The notes beneath the pieces are model-generated. The model ran no database searches. It worked only from the letters and a program-made list of their open reading frames with translations, and was not told the DNA's origin. From JABCPE02 sp963518955 (GTDB lineage Bacteria > Bacteroidota > Bacteroidia > Flavobacteriales > Weeksellaceae), in NCBI GenBank assembly GCA_963518955.1, contig CAUQKI010000018.1, forward strand, positions 1-36,658: a DNA stretch of 36,658 nt. The letters run 5' to 3'. The translations under genes and the position numbers were made by a program. Below, in pieces: positions 1-6,959 of this stretch. The stretch's first letter is position 1. The number at the start of each line of letters is the position of its first letter.

Positions 1-230
1 CAGCATAAGATAGGGAGGTATGGAGGGGTTTGGATATGTTTTCCCACATATAGCCCTCTCTCAAAGGAACTTGCGCTCTTTCGCCTATGAGCTTAATCCC
101 GCGAAAGTCCTGCAAACCCTCTTGAGTAAGTCCGAAAGGGGATACACTAAGGTTTTGAGTTGCCGTGAGCACCTCTTGCAAAGTAGGATAAACATCCCAA
201 CGCCTTTTGAGTTTTATTGATATTGCCATG
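1..230 (-). CDS. Hypothetical protein, 5' part only (runs off the left edge)
   Basis: An open frame starts with ATG at 230 and continues without a stop to base 1, giving 76 codons of an incomplete protein that begins MAISIKLKRRWDVYPTLQEV. I do not recognise the family. The visible part has no signal peptide or membrane segment; it is mixed polar and hydrophobic, with an FGLTQEGLQDFRGIKLIGER stretch around residues 39-58. A -7-like element (TATCTTTG, 253-260) lies 22 bases upstream of the ATG, which supports this strand over the opposing short frame at 20-220. The direction matches the next four genes, though the 121-base gap suggests its own promoter. Function unknown; the accessory neighbourhood (hydrolase, SUKH protein) hints at a polymorphic-toxin or immunity island, but that is context only. 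Confidence 0.6.
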
Positions 231-252
231 AGGGTAATTTACTTGTTTGGAA

Positions 253-260
253 CAAAGATA
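253..260 (-). promoter_or_regulatory. -7 element of a Bacteroidota promoter
   Basis: TATCTTTG on the minus strand matches TAnnTTTG and lies 22 bases before the ATG at 230. No TTG occurs at the usual distance, so only the -7 half is supported. Confidence 0.4.
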
Positions 261-351
261 GTGAATAAAGGGATATGAGTTGTTCATAATCATAACACCT
301 TTATATAATCTCACACAAAAGCATCTAATAGTTCATTTTCAGAATTTATAC

Positions 352-1356
352 TTATTTCTTCAAGTGTTTTAACAAAATATGCCGCATTGCATCAGAGAAA
401 ACAGCAGTGGATAAATGTCCCGTGTTCCAAATTTCCACTTCCAGATTTCCATAAGCAGGAGCGTGCTCGTGAAGTGGTAAAAACAAATCATAGCGAGCCA
501 TGACTGGAAATACATTTGGAGATTGATTTTCTTGCCATTGGGCTGAGAAATTTAAGTGATGTGTAATGATTTTGTTTCGCTCAATTTCGCTTTCAGTAGC
601 CTTTTTCTTTGGAAAAATAAAAAACTTTTCGTGTGCCACTGTTCCTACTATCGGCACATAGAAATCTGCCGAATTATATGCCACTCGATGCCTGTTTGTT
701 ATTACAGCCCCCAAGCTAAATCCGCCAATTTCAATAGTCTGTACTCCTTTTTGTCGTAAAGTGTGAATCAGCTTTTCGGTCAATTTCACACTTGTTGCCA
801 TCGTTGCCATAAAAGTTGATAGGTGCGCTGTACCCTGTTTCAAAGCCCCTTTTTGCTTGTGAAAAGGAATTCGGACTACGATTAGGTTTATACCCAAATC
901 ATTGAGTATCTCTTTTTTGAAAATGTTAGAAAAAATCCCGTAAAAAGGATATTCCGATGCTCCGTGATGAAAAATGAGTGTATTGGAAGTGTCCGAATCC
1001 CATTTGTATACTAAGAATGCGGGATCTAAGACACCTGCTTTGGTAGAAGCTTTTACCTCGTATAATCCTTCTCTGTCCCAATCGGGAATTTCTAAATTTA
1101 TAGCTTCTAAGTGTTCTGCAAAATCAACTGTTTCTACTCCGTTAGGAAAATAAACAGGTTCGGAATAAGCTACTTTGTCTACCAAAAAATTCAGATTAAG
1201 AGCAGGAATTTCTTTTTTAATCGCAGAACCTGTTGCTTGTACGAATGTTTTATCTATTTTTTCGTAAGACGGATTACGAAACAACCAGAGAAGACTGATT
1301 GCTAATAAAATAATAACTGACAATAAAAATAAATATATCATCTTTTTGATTTTCAT
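352..1356 (-). CDS. Membrane-anchored alpha/beta hydrolase-like protein
   Basis: The 334-residue protein starts with a basic stretch and one hydrophobic segment (about residues 6-26), so it is probably anchored in the inner membrane with the domain outside. The rest looks like an alpha/beta hydrolase: an HHGASEYP stretch at 130-137 fits the oxyanion region after strand 3, GFSLG at 212-216 is the nucleophile elbow with Ser214, ARYDLFLP puts a candidate acid at Asp290, and NTGHLS gives His314 near the C-terminus. The full triad is therefore present. Substrate is unknown; esterase or thioesterase activity is possible. It is separated from the SUKH-type gene upstream by 66 bases and is transcribed the same way. 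An uncharacterised Bacteroidota-specific hydrolase family is the safest label. Confidence 0.7.
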   Translation of the reverse strand: MKIKKMIYLFLLSVIILLAISLLWLFRNPSYEKIDKTFVQATGSAIKKEIPALNLNFLVDKVAYSEPVYFPNGVETVDFAEHLEAINLEIPDWDREGLYEVKASTKAGVLDPAFLVYKWDSDTSNTLIFHHGASEYPFYGIFSNIFKKEILNDLGINLIVVRIPFHKQKGALKQGTAHLSTFMATMATSVKLTEKLIHTLRQKGVQTIEIGGFSLGAVITNRHRVAYNSADFYVPIVGTVAHEKFFIFPKKKATESEIERNKIITHHLNFSAQWQENQSPNVFPVMARYDLFLPLHEHAPAYGNLEVEIWNTGHLSTAVFSDAMRHILLKHLKK

Positions 1357-1422
1357 TCTAACCTTTTTTATACAGGTTTATATTCTACAATCATAGTTTT
1401 TTGCTTGAATAAAAAGGGTTAT

Positions 1423-1941
1423 TCAATTAAAGATAAAAGGCTCAAAAGTAGGTAATAGCGGTTCAGTATGGAATTTTAGGATTGATTTGTAAGTGGTTTC
1501 GCTGGTTAGATTAGTGATGAATTCCTGAAAATTATTCCCTGCGAAATAGATTCCCACAGGAAAATCCACGAGATAAATAGGAAATTCACCGTTTTGAGAT
1601 TTTCTGATATCCCAAAATACAACCTCGCCATTTTCACTTACCATAAAGGGCTCAGCATTGGCAAGCAGCTCCATTTCTTCATCTTCGTCAAATATGGCTA
1701 AATCTACATATTCCTGAAAAATCTTCTTCCAATAAGCATTACGATGCTCCAAAGCATCACAAAAAGGGCTGTTCGCTCCCATAGGAATATAACTAAGGAA
1801 AAGTTCCAAGAGTCGCCCAAAACCCACTTCTCTTGTAAATTCAAGATAGGAAGGCGGCAGTTCCCAGTCGTTACTAATCCGAGTAATATTACTGGAAAGC
1901 GTTCGCTCGCCTTCTTTTATGGTCAAAAGTTCTTGATACAT
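1423..1941 (-). CDS. SMI1/KNR4 (SUKH) family protein
   Basis: A 172-residue acidic, soluble protein with no signal peptide. The N-terminal part carries the SUKH pattern: LPPSYLEFTREVGFGRLL (about 28-45), where a helix ending in Pro-Pro-Ser-Tyr is followed by a Gly-Phe-Gly turn. The middle has GEVVFWDIRK (about 104-113) and the end a strand/helix region (FAGNNFQEFITNL). SUKH proteins in bacteria are often immunity partners of secreted polymorphic toxins (established for the superfamily); no cognate toxin is visible here, so an orphan immunity gene is inferred. It lies 27 bases downstream of the oxidoreductase gene and could be co-transcribed with it. The start at 1941 is the first ATG that keeps the SUKH N-terminus. 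Confidence 0.75.
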   Translation of the reverse strand: MYQELLTIKEGERTLSSNITRISNDWELPPSYLEFTREVGFGRLLELFLSYIPMGANSPFCDALEHRNAYWKKIFQEYVDLAIFDEDEEMELLANAEPFMVSENGEVVFWDIRKSQNGEFPIYLVDFPVGIYFAGNNFQEFITNLTSETTYKSILKFHTEPLLPTFEPFIFN

Positions 1942-1968
1942 GTCAATGATTTTAAGATGAAAAACTCT

Positions 1969-2625
1969 TTACCAGCATCCTTGGGCAGTAACACTTTTGT
2001 GCTCATTTATTAAATCAATAAGTTTCACAAAATGCTGAAATGAGGTCTCTGACAGGTTTTTGTTGGAAGGAACAGCATCAAATGAATACACTGGAGAAGC
2101 CCATCCAGCACCGATAACTTCAAAGGTTTCTTGTAAAGGAATAAGGTAGGTTTCCACCGTTTTGTTTGGTGGTGAATATCGTTCTTTTGAGCCGCCTATG
2201 GTCACGGAAGCGATTATCGCCTTATCTTTGAATTTTCCCGAAAGCCTATTGCCTTTGAAATAGTCATACAGCACATCATCTATCCATTTCTTGAGAATTG
2301 CTGGCGTTCCGTACCAATACAAAGGAAACTGCAGGATGATGAAATCCGCATTTTTTATGGCTTCTTGTTCCGCTTTTACATTGATTTGATAGTTGGGATA
2401 GAGTTTGTCCAAACGGCGGATGCTGATTTGTTTTCCGAAGTGTTTTTCTAATTCATTCAAAATAGCTTTATTAGCCTTTGATTTTTCTAAATTAGGATGT
2501 CCAGAAATGACCAAAATTTTACTTTCTGATGAAAAAATTTTATCGGCTGTTCTCGGTTGTGAGGACAAATGAACCGAAAATCCTACAAAAAACAATACCA
2601 GAAAAATATTTTTAAAAAGTTTCAT
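1969..2625 (-). CDS. Exported flavodoxin-fold NAD(P)H oxidoreductase
   Basis: The 218-residue protein belongs to the Flavodoxin_2 group (quinone reductase/KefF/MdaB-like). ILVISGHPNLEKSKANKAIL (37-56) is the first strand and FMN phosphate loop, and the segment from about 99 to 118 (QFPLYWYGTPAILKKWIDDV) is the signature where the flavin and substrate meet. GGSKERYSPP (about 144-153) fits the loop near the active site. Unusually, it begins with a clear signal peptide (MKLFKNIFLVLFFVGF, cleavage around residues 22-24, SSQ), whereas most relatives are cytoplasmic. Either it is exported and needs flavin outside, or the hydrophobic N-terminus is an anchor. Reaction inferred: two-electron reduction of quinones or similar acceptors. 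It has a 75-base upstream gap to holA. Confidence 0.78.
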   Translation of the reverse strand: MKLFKNIFLVLFFVGFSVHLSSQPRTADKIFSSESKILVISGHPNLEKSKANKAILNELEKHFGKQISIRRLDKLYPNYQINVKAEQEAIKNADFIILQFPLYWYGTPAILKKWIDDVLYDYFKGNRLSGKFKDKAIIASVTIGGSKERYSPPNKTVETYLIPLQETFEVIGAGWASPVYSFDAVPSNKNLSETSFQHFVKLIDLINEHKSVTAQGCW

Positions 2626-2700
2626 AATGATAGTTTTTAGAATTAAAGGATAAATATAAGAAACACTTCGGAGATTTTTTACAACTTTTGAAAAAATAAA

Positions 2701-3732
2701 TCAAATGTTGATTTTATCAATGTTCAAAAGCTTATAGACCATTTCTTTCAGAAGTTCGTTTCCTTCGGTTTGGTTGGTGCCGAGTCCTTTTCCTTTTAAA
2801 TCAAATTCCCTGAGAATGGAGATAGTTCTGGTCGCATGTTTCAGTGGATAAAACCGAGCCGCTTCGGCATAATCCTTCACAAAGTAAGGGTTTATCTTTA
2901 GTTCAGAAGCTATCACCTGCGGAGATTGTCCCGCCAAAGTGTGGTATAAAACAATGTTGGAAAAAAAACTGTACAAATTGCTTATGATGAGCATCAGCGG
3001 ATTGGATTTAGGGTTTTTGCCCATATAATAAACGATTTTGAACGCTGCCGAACTATTTTTAGTCCCGAGAGCCTTTTGCAGCTCAAAAACATTGTATTCC
3101 TTGCTGATTCCTATATGTTTTTCGATAAGTTTTTCATCTAAAATTTCGTTTTCTTTTAAGATGAGTTTTAGTTTTTGTAGTTCATTGGCTATTCTGGACA
3201 AATCATTTCCTAAATATTCAGCCAAGAGCGTAGGAATATTCGGTGCAGTTTTGATGTCAAGGGAAGCACACTCCTGCTGAATCCATTTTGCGAGGTTGTA
3301 ATCTTTCACAGGCTCGCTGTAGTGGAGCATTTTCGCCTTTTCTAATGCCTTTGCAAACTTCTTACGAGAGTCTATTTTCTTTTGTTTGTGAGCGAAAACA
3401 AGTATCGTGGAGGGAACAGGATTTTCTATATATTTTAAAAAAATATCCTGTTCTTCTTCATTTAGCTTTAAATCTTGGGCTTCTTTTATGATAATCATTT
3501 GATAATCACCTATCATAGGATATTGGTCAGCCAACGAAAGTATTTCTGCATAAGAAGAATCTTTTCCATAGACAATCATCTGGTTGAAAGCCTTTTCTTC
3601 CTCCGTAAGAATGCCGTTTTCAAGGAGTTTTACGGCGAGGTCTATGTAGTAAGGCTCTTCTCCATGGAAAAAATAAATAGGAGAAAATTCTTTATTTTTA
3701 ATATTTTTGGAAATAATTTCTAAATCTTTCAT
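2701..3732 (-). CDS. holA: DNA polymerase III subunit delta
   Basis: HolA loads the beta sliding clamp as part of the clamp-loader complex. The sequence fits flavobacterial HolA: it begins MKDLEIISKNIKNKEFSPIY, followed by YFFHGEEPYYID (the degenerate nucleotide-binding loop), then a domain ending around LLAEYLGNDLSRIANELQKL, and an alpha-helical C-terminal collar containing NPLMLIISNLYSFFSN and LKGKGLGTNQTEGNELLKEM. Length (343 residues) is normal. An in-frame ATG at 3741 would add MHI and overlap the divergent gene; the ATG at 3732 gives the conserved N-terminus and is preferred. A -7 element for it appears at 3792-3799, inside the divergent gene. Housekeeping role; single gene. Confidence 0.93.
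   Translation of the reverse strand: MKDLEIISKNIKNKEFSPIYFFHGEEPYYIDLAVKLLENGILTEEEKAFNQMIVYGKDSSYAEILSLADQYPMIGDYQMIIIKEAQDLKLNEEEQDIFLKYIENPVPSTILVFAHKQKKIDSRKKFAKALEKAKMLHYSEPVKDYNLAKWIQQECASLDIKTAPNIPTLLAEYLGNDLSRIANELQKLKLILKENEILDEKLIEKHIGISKEYNVFELQKALGTKNSSAAFKIVYYMGKNPKSNPLMLIISNLYSFFSNIVLYHTLAGQSPQVIASELKINPYFVKDYAEAARFYPLKHATRTISILREFDLKGKGLGTNQTEGNELLKEMVYKLLNIDKINI
3702..3709 (+). promoter_or_regulatory. -7 element for the HsdR-N-type gene, inside holA
   Basis: TATTTTTG matches TAnnTTTG and lies 26 bases before the ATG at 3736, within the 5' end of holA on the other strand. No clear TTG at the expected distance. Confidence 0.35.
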
Positions 3733-3735
3733 AAT

Positions 3736-4164
3736 ATGCAATTACCAAAGCTCAATTTTGAGCAGGATTTTGATTTTAAAATAAAGCAGGACAAAGATAC
3801 ATTTTTTATTTATGATTTGGTTCGCAGGACTTATTTAGTTCTTACCCCAGAGGAGTGGGTGCGGCAGCATTGGGTGCATTATTTTCATTTTATAAAGGGC
3901 AAAAGTCTCTCTTCGCTCATCATGGAACGAAAAATAGAACTGAACGGCACTACCAAAAGGATAGATTTGCTTGTAACGGAAAAAACCGAGCCACAGATAT
4001 TATTAGAATGCAAAGCCCCTCATATAGCCCTTACCGAGAGCGTTTTCGAGCAGGCAGCGAGATATAATACCATAATTTCAGCCCCTCAAATTATCCTAAG
4101 CAACGGGCTTCAGCATATTTATGCAAGGCTGGAGCAGGGACAATATTTTTTTGAAAAACAATAA
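3736..4164 (+). CDS. Orphan HsdR-N-terminal-domain (PD-(D/E)XK) protein
   Basis: A 142-residue soluble protein resembling the type I restriction HsdR N-terminal nuclease domain (HSDR_N_2 family). The nuclease-fold core is visible: ELNGTTKRIDLLV with Asp77, then ILLECKAP with Glu91 and Lys93, the D...ExK pattern; FEQAARYN (104-111) corresponds to the QxxxY element that helps DNA binding. There is no helicase domain, methylase or specificity subunit nearby, so this is not a restriction system. Stand-alone copies are common in flavobacteria, and their function is unknown to me. It is divergent from holA with only 3 bases between start codons, and ends 5 bases before the convergent BatA gene. Confidence 0.82.
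   Translation: MQLPKLNFEQDFDFKIKQDKDTFFIYDLVRRTYLVLTPEEWVRQHWVHYFHFIKGKSLSSLIMERKIELNGTTKRIDLLVTEKTEPQILLECKAPHIALTESVFEQAARYNTIISAPQIILSNGLQHIYARLEQGQYFFEKQ
3792..3799 (-). promoter_or_regulatory. -7 element for holA, inside the HsdR-N-type gene
   Basis: TATCTTTG on the minus strand, 59 bases upstream of the holA ATG at 3732 and inside the opposing coding sequence. It matches TAnnTTTG; no good -33 TTG is seen. Confidence 0.35.
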
Positions 4165-4169
4165 AAATA

Positions 4170-5153
4170 TTACTGAATACTTCTAAAAAACTTCCATCTC
4201 AAAACAGCATCCAGACAAAGAAATCCCAGCGCCATCCACAGAAAAACTTTGAAAAACTCTGTGTATTCGTAGTTTTTCTTTCCTTTGATTTTTGTTTTTT
4301 CTAATTGGTTGATTTCCTTATAGATATATTCTAAACTCTCGCTGGAATCGGCACGAAAGTATTTTCCGCCTGTATTTTCTGCAATAGAATTGAGCAAATG
4401 CTCGTCTATTTCCACTTTTTGAGGAACGAAATATACATCCCCAAAACCATCAACAGCAGGAGATTCCGCGTATCCATCTGTTCCAATACCGATGGTATAT
4501 ACTTTTATCCCATTATTTCTAGCCAAATCGCTGGCAACCTCTGCAGGCATTGCGTTTCTTGTGGTGTTCATTCCATCGGTCATCAGAATGATTACTTTAC
4601 TCTTGGCTTTACTTTTTATCAGGTGTTTGGTGGCTACTGCCAGCCCTTCGCCTATGGCAGTTCCGTGGGCTACATCGCCAGGCTGCATCTCTTCTATTTC
4701 GGTAGAAATTACCTCATGGTCGGTGGTCAACGGCACTCTCATAAAGGCTTCAGCGGCGTAGATGACCAGCCCGAGCCTGTCATTTTCTCTTTGCGAAACG
4801 AAATCTTGGGAAAGTTTTTTTAGCACAGTTAGTCGGTCTGGGCTAAAATCCCTTGCCAGCATACTCAGCGAAATATCCACTGCTAAAACGATATCAATGC
4901 CCTGTTCATAGTTGTTTTTAATGGTGTAGGTGCGAGGTCTTGCCAGTGCGATAATCAGGGCAGAGAGGATAAAATATTTAGATAAAGTGAGGATTTTATT
5001 TACCCAAAAATAGCCATTGCCTGTTTGTATATTTTGGGTAGATGGTATGAGGATTCCTTTTTGTTTTCTTTTCTTTAAATCCTTGATAATTAAAGGAATA
5101 AATAATGAAAACAAAGCCAAAAACCACGGACTATGAAACTCAAAATTAAACAT
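4170..5153 (-). CDS. batA: BatA-type von Willebrand factor A membrane protein
   Basis: The 327-residue protein has the BatA layout: two N-terminal membrane segments (about 8-24 and 58-72, the latter running into ALARPRTYT), a periplasmic VWA domain (about 87-270) and one C-terminal membrane segment (about 303-320). The MIDAS metal site is complete: DISLS (Asp93, Ser95, Ser97), Thr165 in HGTAIGEG, and MTDG at 191-194. VWA domains bind partners through the metal. Bat proteins work with MoxR ATPases at the envelope; the name comes from Bacteroides aerotolerance, but the molecular job remains uncertain. It is the last gene of the moxR operon and overlaps the preceding gene by 8 bases. BatB, BatC and BatE, which often follow, are absent. 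Confidence 0.88.
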   Translation of the reverse strand: MFNFEFHSPWFLALFSLFIPLIIKDLKKRKQKGILIPSTQNIQTGNGYFWVNKILTLSKYFILSALIIALARPRTYTIKNNYEQGIDIVLAVDISLSMLARDFSPDRLTVLKKLSQDFVSQRENDRLGLVIYAAEAFMRVPLTTDHEVISTEIEEMQPGDVAHGTAIGEGLAVATKHLIKSKAKSKVIILMTDGMNTTRNAMPAEVASDLARNNGIKVYTIGIGTDGYAESPAVDGFGDVYFVPQKVEIDEHLLNSIAENTGGKYFRADSSESLEYIYKEINQLEKTKIKGKKNYEYTEFFKVFLWMALGFLCLDAVLRWKFFRSIQ

Positions 5154-6033
5154 TGTCTATATCAGTTTTAGGGTTAAAATGAGTAGAGTGTATGATGTTT
5201 TTTATTGAGTCAAAATCACTTTCCATCGTATTTTTTTCAGGAATGGTCTTCGCGAATTTCACTAAATCTCCGCGAGTCAGCACTTTTTCAAAGACTTCTA
5301 TCTCTTCATCTGAAATATAATGTTTACTTTTCATTAAATCTATCAAATCTTCTGTGAGCAGAATGTCAGCAGGAATGTGTTTATTATCAGCAAGATAGCC
5401 TCTGCAGATTTCTATCAGTTCTACATAGAAAAGGCGGTATTCGTTCTTTTCTATCAGGTTTTTATTTTTTAGCTGTTCTAATTTTTTCAGGGTTTTCAAA
5501 GCTGGATTTTCTACGCGCAGATTCTTTACTTTTCTATTAAAAATAAATAAAAAGACAAATCCTAAAATCCCTAAAATAACAAGTCCGCCGAAGAAATAGT
5601 TTTTATACATTTCCCAATAGTCTGAAAAAGAGAACTTTACCTCTTCGTTCGGCATGATGTCGTTAATTTCTTCGCCTTGCTGGGTAGGATTGATAACCTC
5701 TATTTCATAAGGCGTGGTGCGGTGGATTTCCTCACCGATTTTAAATTCCAAAGCAGGAATGCTGTGTTTCCCTTCCTCATAAATCGTAAATTCTATAACT
5801 CGTTCGTAGCTGTTTGGGTTTTCGGAAATGCTGTCTTTCGTTTCCTCAAAACTAAACGGCAGAAGCCCATTTTTAGGCGCTGAAATTACATTTTTTTGGT
5901 TTAGATTTTCTATTTTAACTTTGAAAACAGCCGTTTCACCGAGTTCTATTTTTTGTTTATTCAAACTCGTGGAAAGCTGCTGCGCAAATCCAAATGTGGT
6001 TCCGAAAAAGAAAAGTAAAAAATATTTTTTCAT
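5146..6033 (-). CDS. BatD-like membrane protein
   Basis: A 295-residue protein with a signal peptide (MKKYFLLFFFGTTFGFA), an extracytoplasmic beta-rich region with the pattern ...QKIELGETAVFKVKIEN (about 27-43) typical of BatD proteins, one membrane segment (about 147-167) and a cytoplasmic helical tail of about 125 residues (LKTLKKLEQLKNKN onward). It sits where flavobacterial moxR operons carry such a protein, between DUF58 and BatA. Probably a scaffold that couples the outside VWA protein to the cytoplasmic MoxR/DUF58 pair (inference). It overlaps batA by 8 bases, which suggests translational coupling; the gap after DUF58 is 56 bases. Shorter than full BatD, so 'BatD-like' is safer than BatD. 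Confidence 0.72.
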   Translation of the reverse strand: MKKYFLLFFFGTTFGFAQQLSTSLNKQKIELGETAVFKVKIENLNQKNVISAPKNGLLPFSFEETKDSISENPNSYERVIEFTIYEEGKHSIPALEFKIGEEIHRTTPYEIEVINPTQQGEEINDIMPNEEVKFSFSDYWEMYKNYFFGGLVILGILGFVFLFIFNRKVKNLRVENPALKTLKKLEQLKNKNLIEKNEYRLFYVELIEICRGYLADNKHIPADILLTEDLIDLMKSKHYISDEEIEVFEKVLTRGDLVKFAKTIPEKNTMESDFDSIKNIIHSTHFNPKTDIDNV

Positions 6034-6089
6034 CTTTTATTTATGGTAACTAAAATAGTTAAAATGCCTTCTGTTATTGATTTTTTTTG

Positions 6090-6959
6090 CTACTTTTTGA
6101 AATATTTTCTTAGTTCTTTCACATACTCATCGCCTGTTTTTAGGCTGATGAATCCTGCCGAAGCACTCTCGAAAATTTCCTTTGTTTTTTGTTCTTTTTT
6201 TATTTGGTTTTCTCTAAAATTTTCCTGCCATCTGCGGTCAGATGTATTTACCCAAATCTGCTTTCCTGTTTCGCTGTCGGATAGCAGAGCATAGCCGATG
6301 TCAGGGATTTCGCTATCTTTTTCATCGGAAATTTTCAACCCTAAAATTTGGTGCTTTTTAGAAGCCGTTTTCAGTATTTTTTCTTGAAAATCATCATTGA
6401 AATCCGATAAAACGAAAAGAAAAGATTTCTTTTTGAAAACATTCATCATATATTCCAAAGCCTTGTCCAGATGGGTTTCAGAGGCGATGTAATCAGATGA
6501 GATGATATCAGAAATCATAGCCAAAAGGTGCTTTTTCCCTTTTTGTGGCGGGACGACTTTATAGACTTTATCCGCAAAGAGAATGAGCCCTACTTTGTCA
6601 TTGTTTTTCAGTGCCGAAAAACCTATACTCGCGCAGATTTCGGCTACGAATTCCTTTTTTAATGAAATTTTCGTTCCATAGTCCATAGATGCCGAAATAT
6701 CCACCAAAAGCATGATGGTTAACTCCCGCTCTTCTTCCATCACTTTCACGAAAGGCTGTTGGAATCGGGCAGTTTTGTTCCAGTCTATTCTGCGGATTTC
6801 ATCGCCGAACTGGTAGGGTCTTATCTCGGCAAAAGTCATTCCCTGTCCCTTGAATGCAGAGTGATACGCACCCATGAGGGAAGTATCAGCCTCCCTGCGG
6901 GAACGGATTTCTATTTGTTTTACTTTTTTTACAATATCTTTGATGTCCAGTCTGCTCAT
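6090..6959 (-). CDS. DUF58 domain protein
   Basis: A soluble 289-residue DUF58 protein. The hallmark segment is at residues 37-65, FKGQGMTFAEIRPYQFGDE followed by IRRIDWNKTAR. A VWA-like fold follows, with DISAS at 87-91 as a MIDAS-like site. DUF58 proteins are standard partners of MoxR AAA+ ATPases (established genomic association). The frame is open upstream to 7088, but those residues would come from inside nrdD; MSRLDIKDIVKKV at 6959 is the normal family N-terminus. Its ATG overlaps the nrdD stop codon (TAATG, 1-base overlap), so translation is probably coupled to nrdD. The C-terminus (GDEYVKELRKYFKK) is complete. Confidence 0.9.
   Translation of the reverse strand: MSRLDIKDIVKKVKQIEIRSRREADTSLMGAYHSAFKGQGMTFAEIRPYQFGDEIRRIDWNKTARFQQPFVKVMEEERELTIMLLVDISASMDYGTKISLKKEFVAEICASIGFSALKNNDKVGLILFADKVYKVVPPQKGKKHLLAMISDIISSDYIASETHLDKALEYMMNVFKKKSFLFVLSDFNDDFQEKILKTASKKHQILGLKISDEKDSEIPDIGYALLSDSETGKQIWVNTSDRRWQENFRENQIKKEQKTKEIFESASAGFISLKTGDEYVKELRKYFKK

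Noticed and set aside
20..220. Short plus-strand reading frame of 66 codons at the left edge
   Set aside because: It overlaps a minus-strand frame that is open to the edge, has a -7 element and continues the local gene direction.
3736..4164. Restriction-modification or defence system
   Set aside because: The HsdR-N-type gene stands alone; there is no helicase, methylase, specificity subunit or other defence gene beside it.
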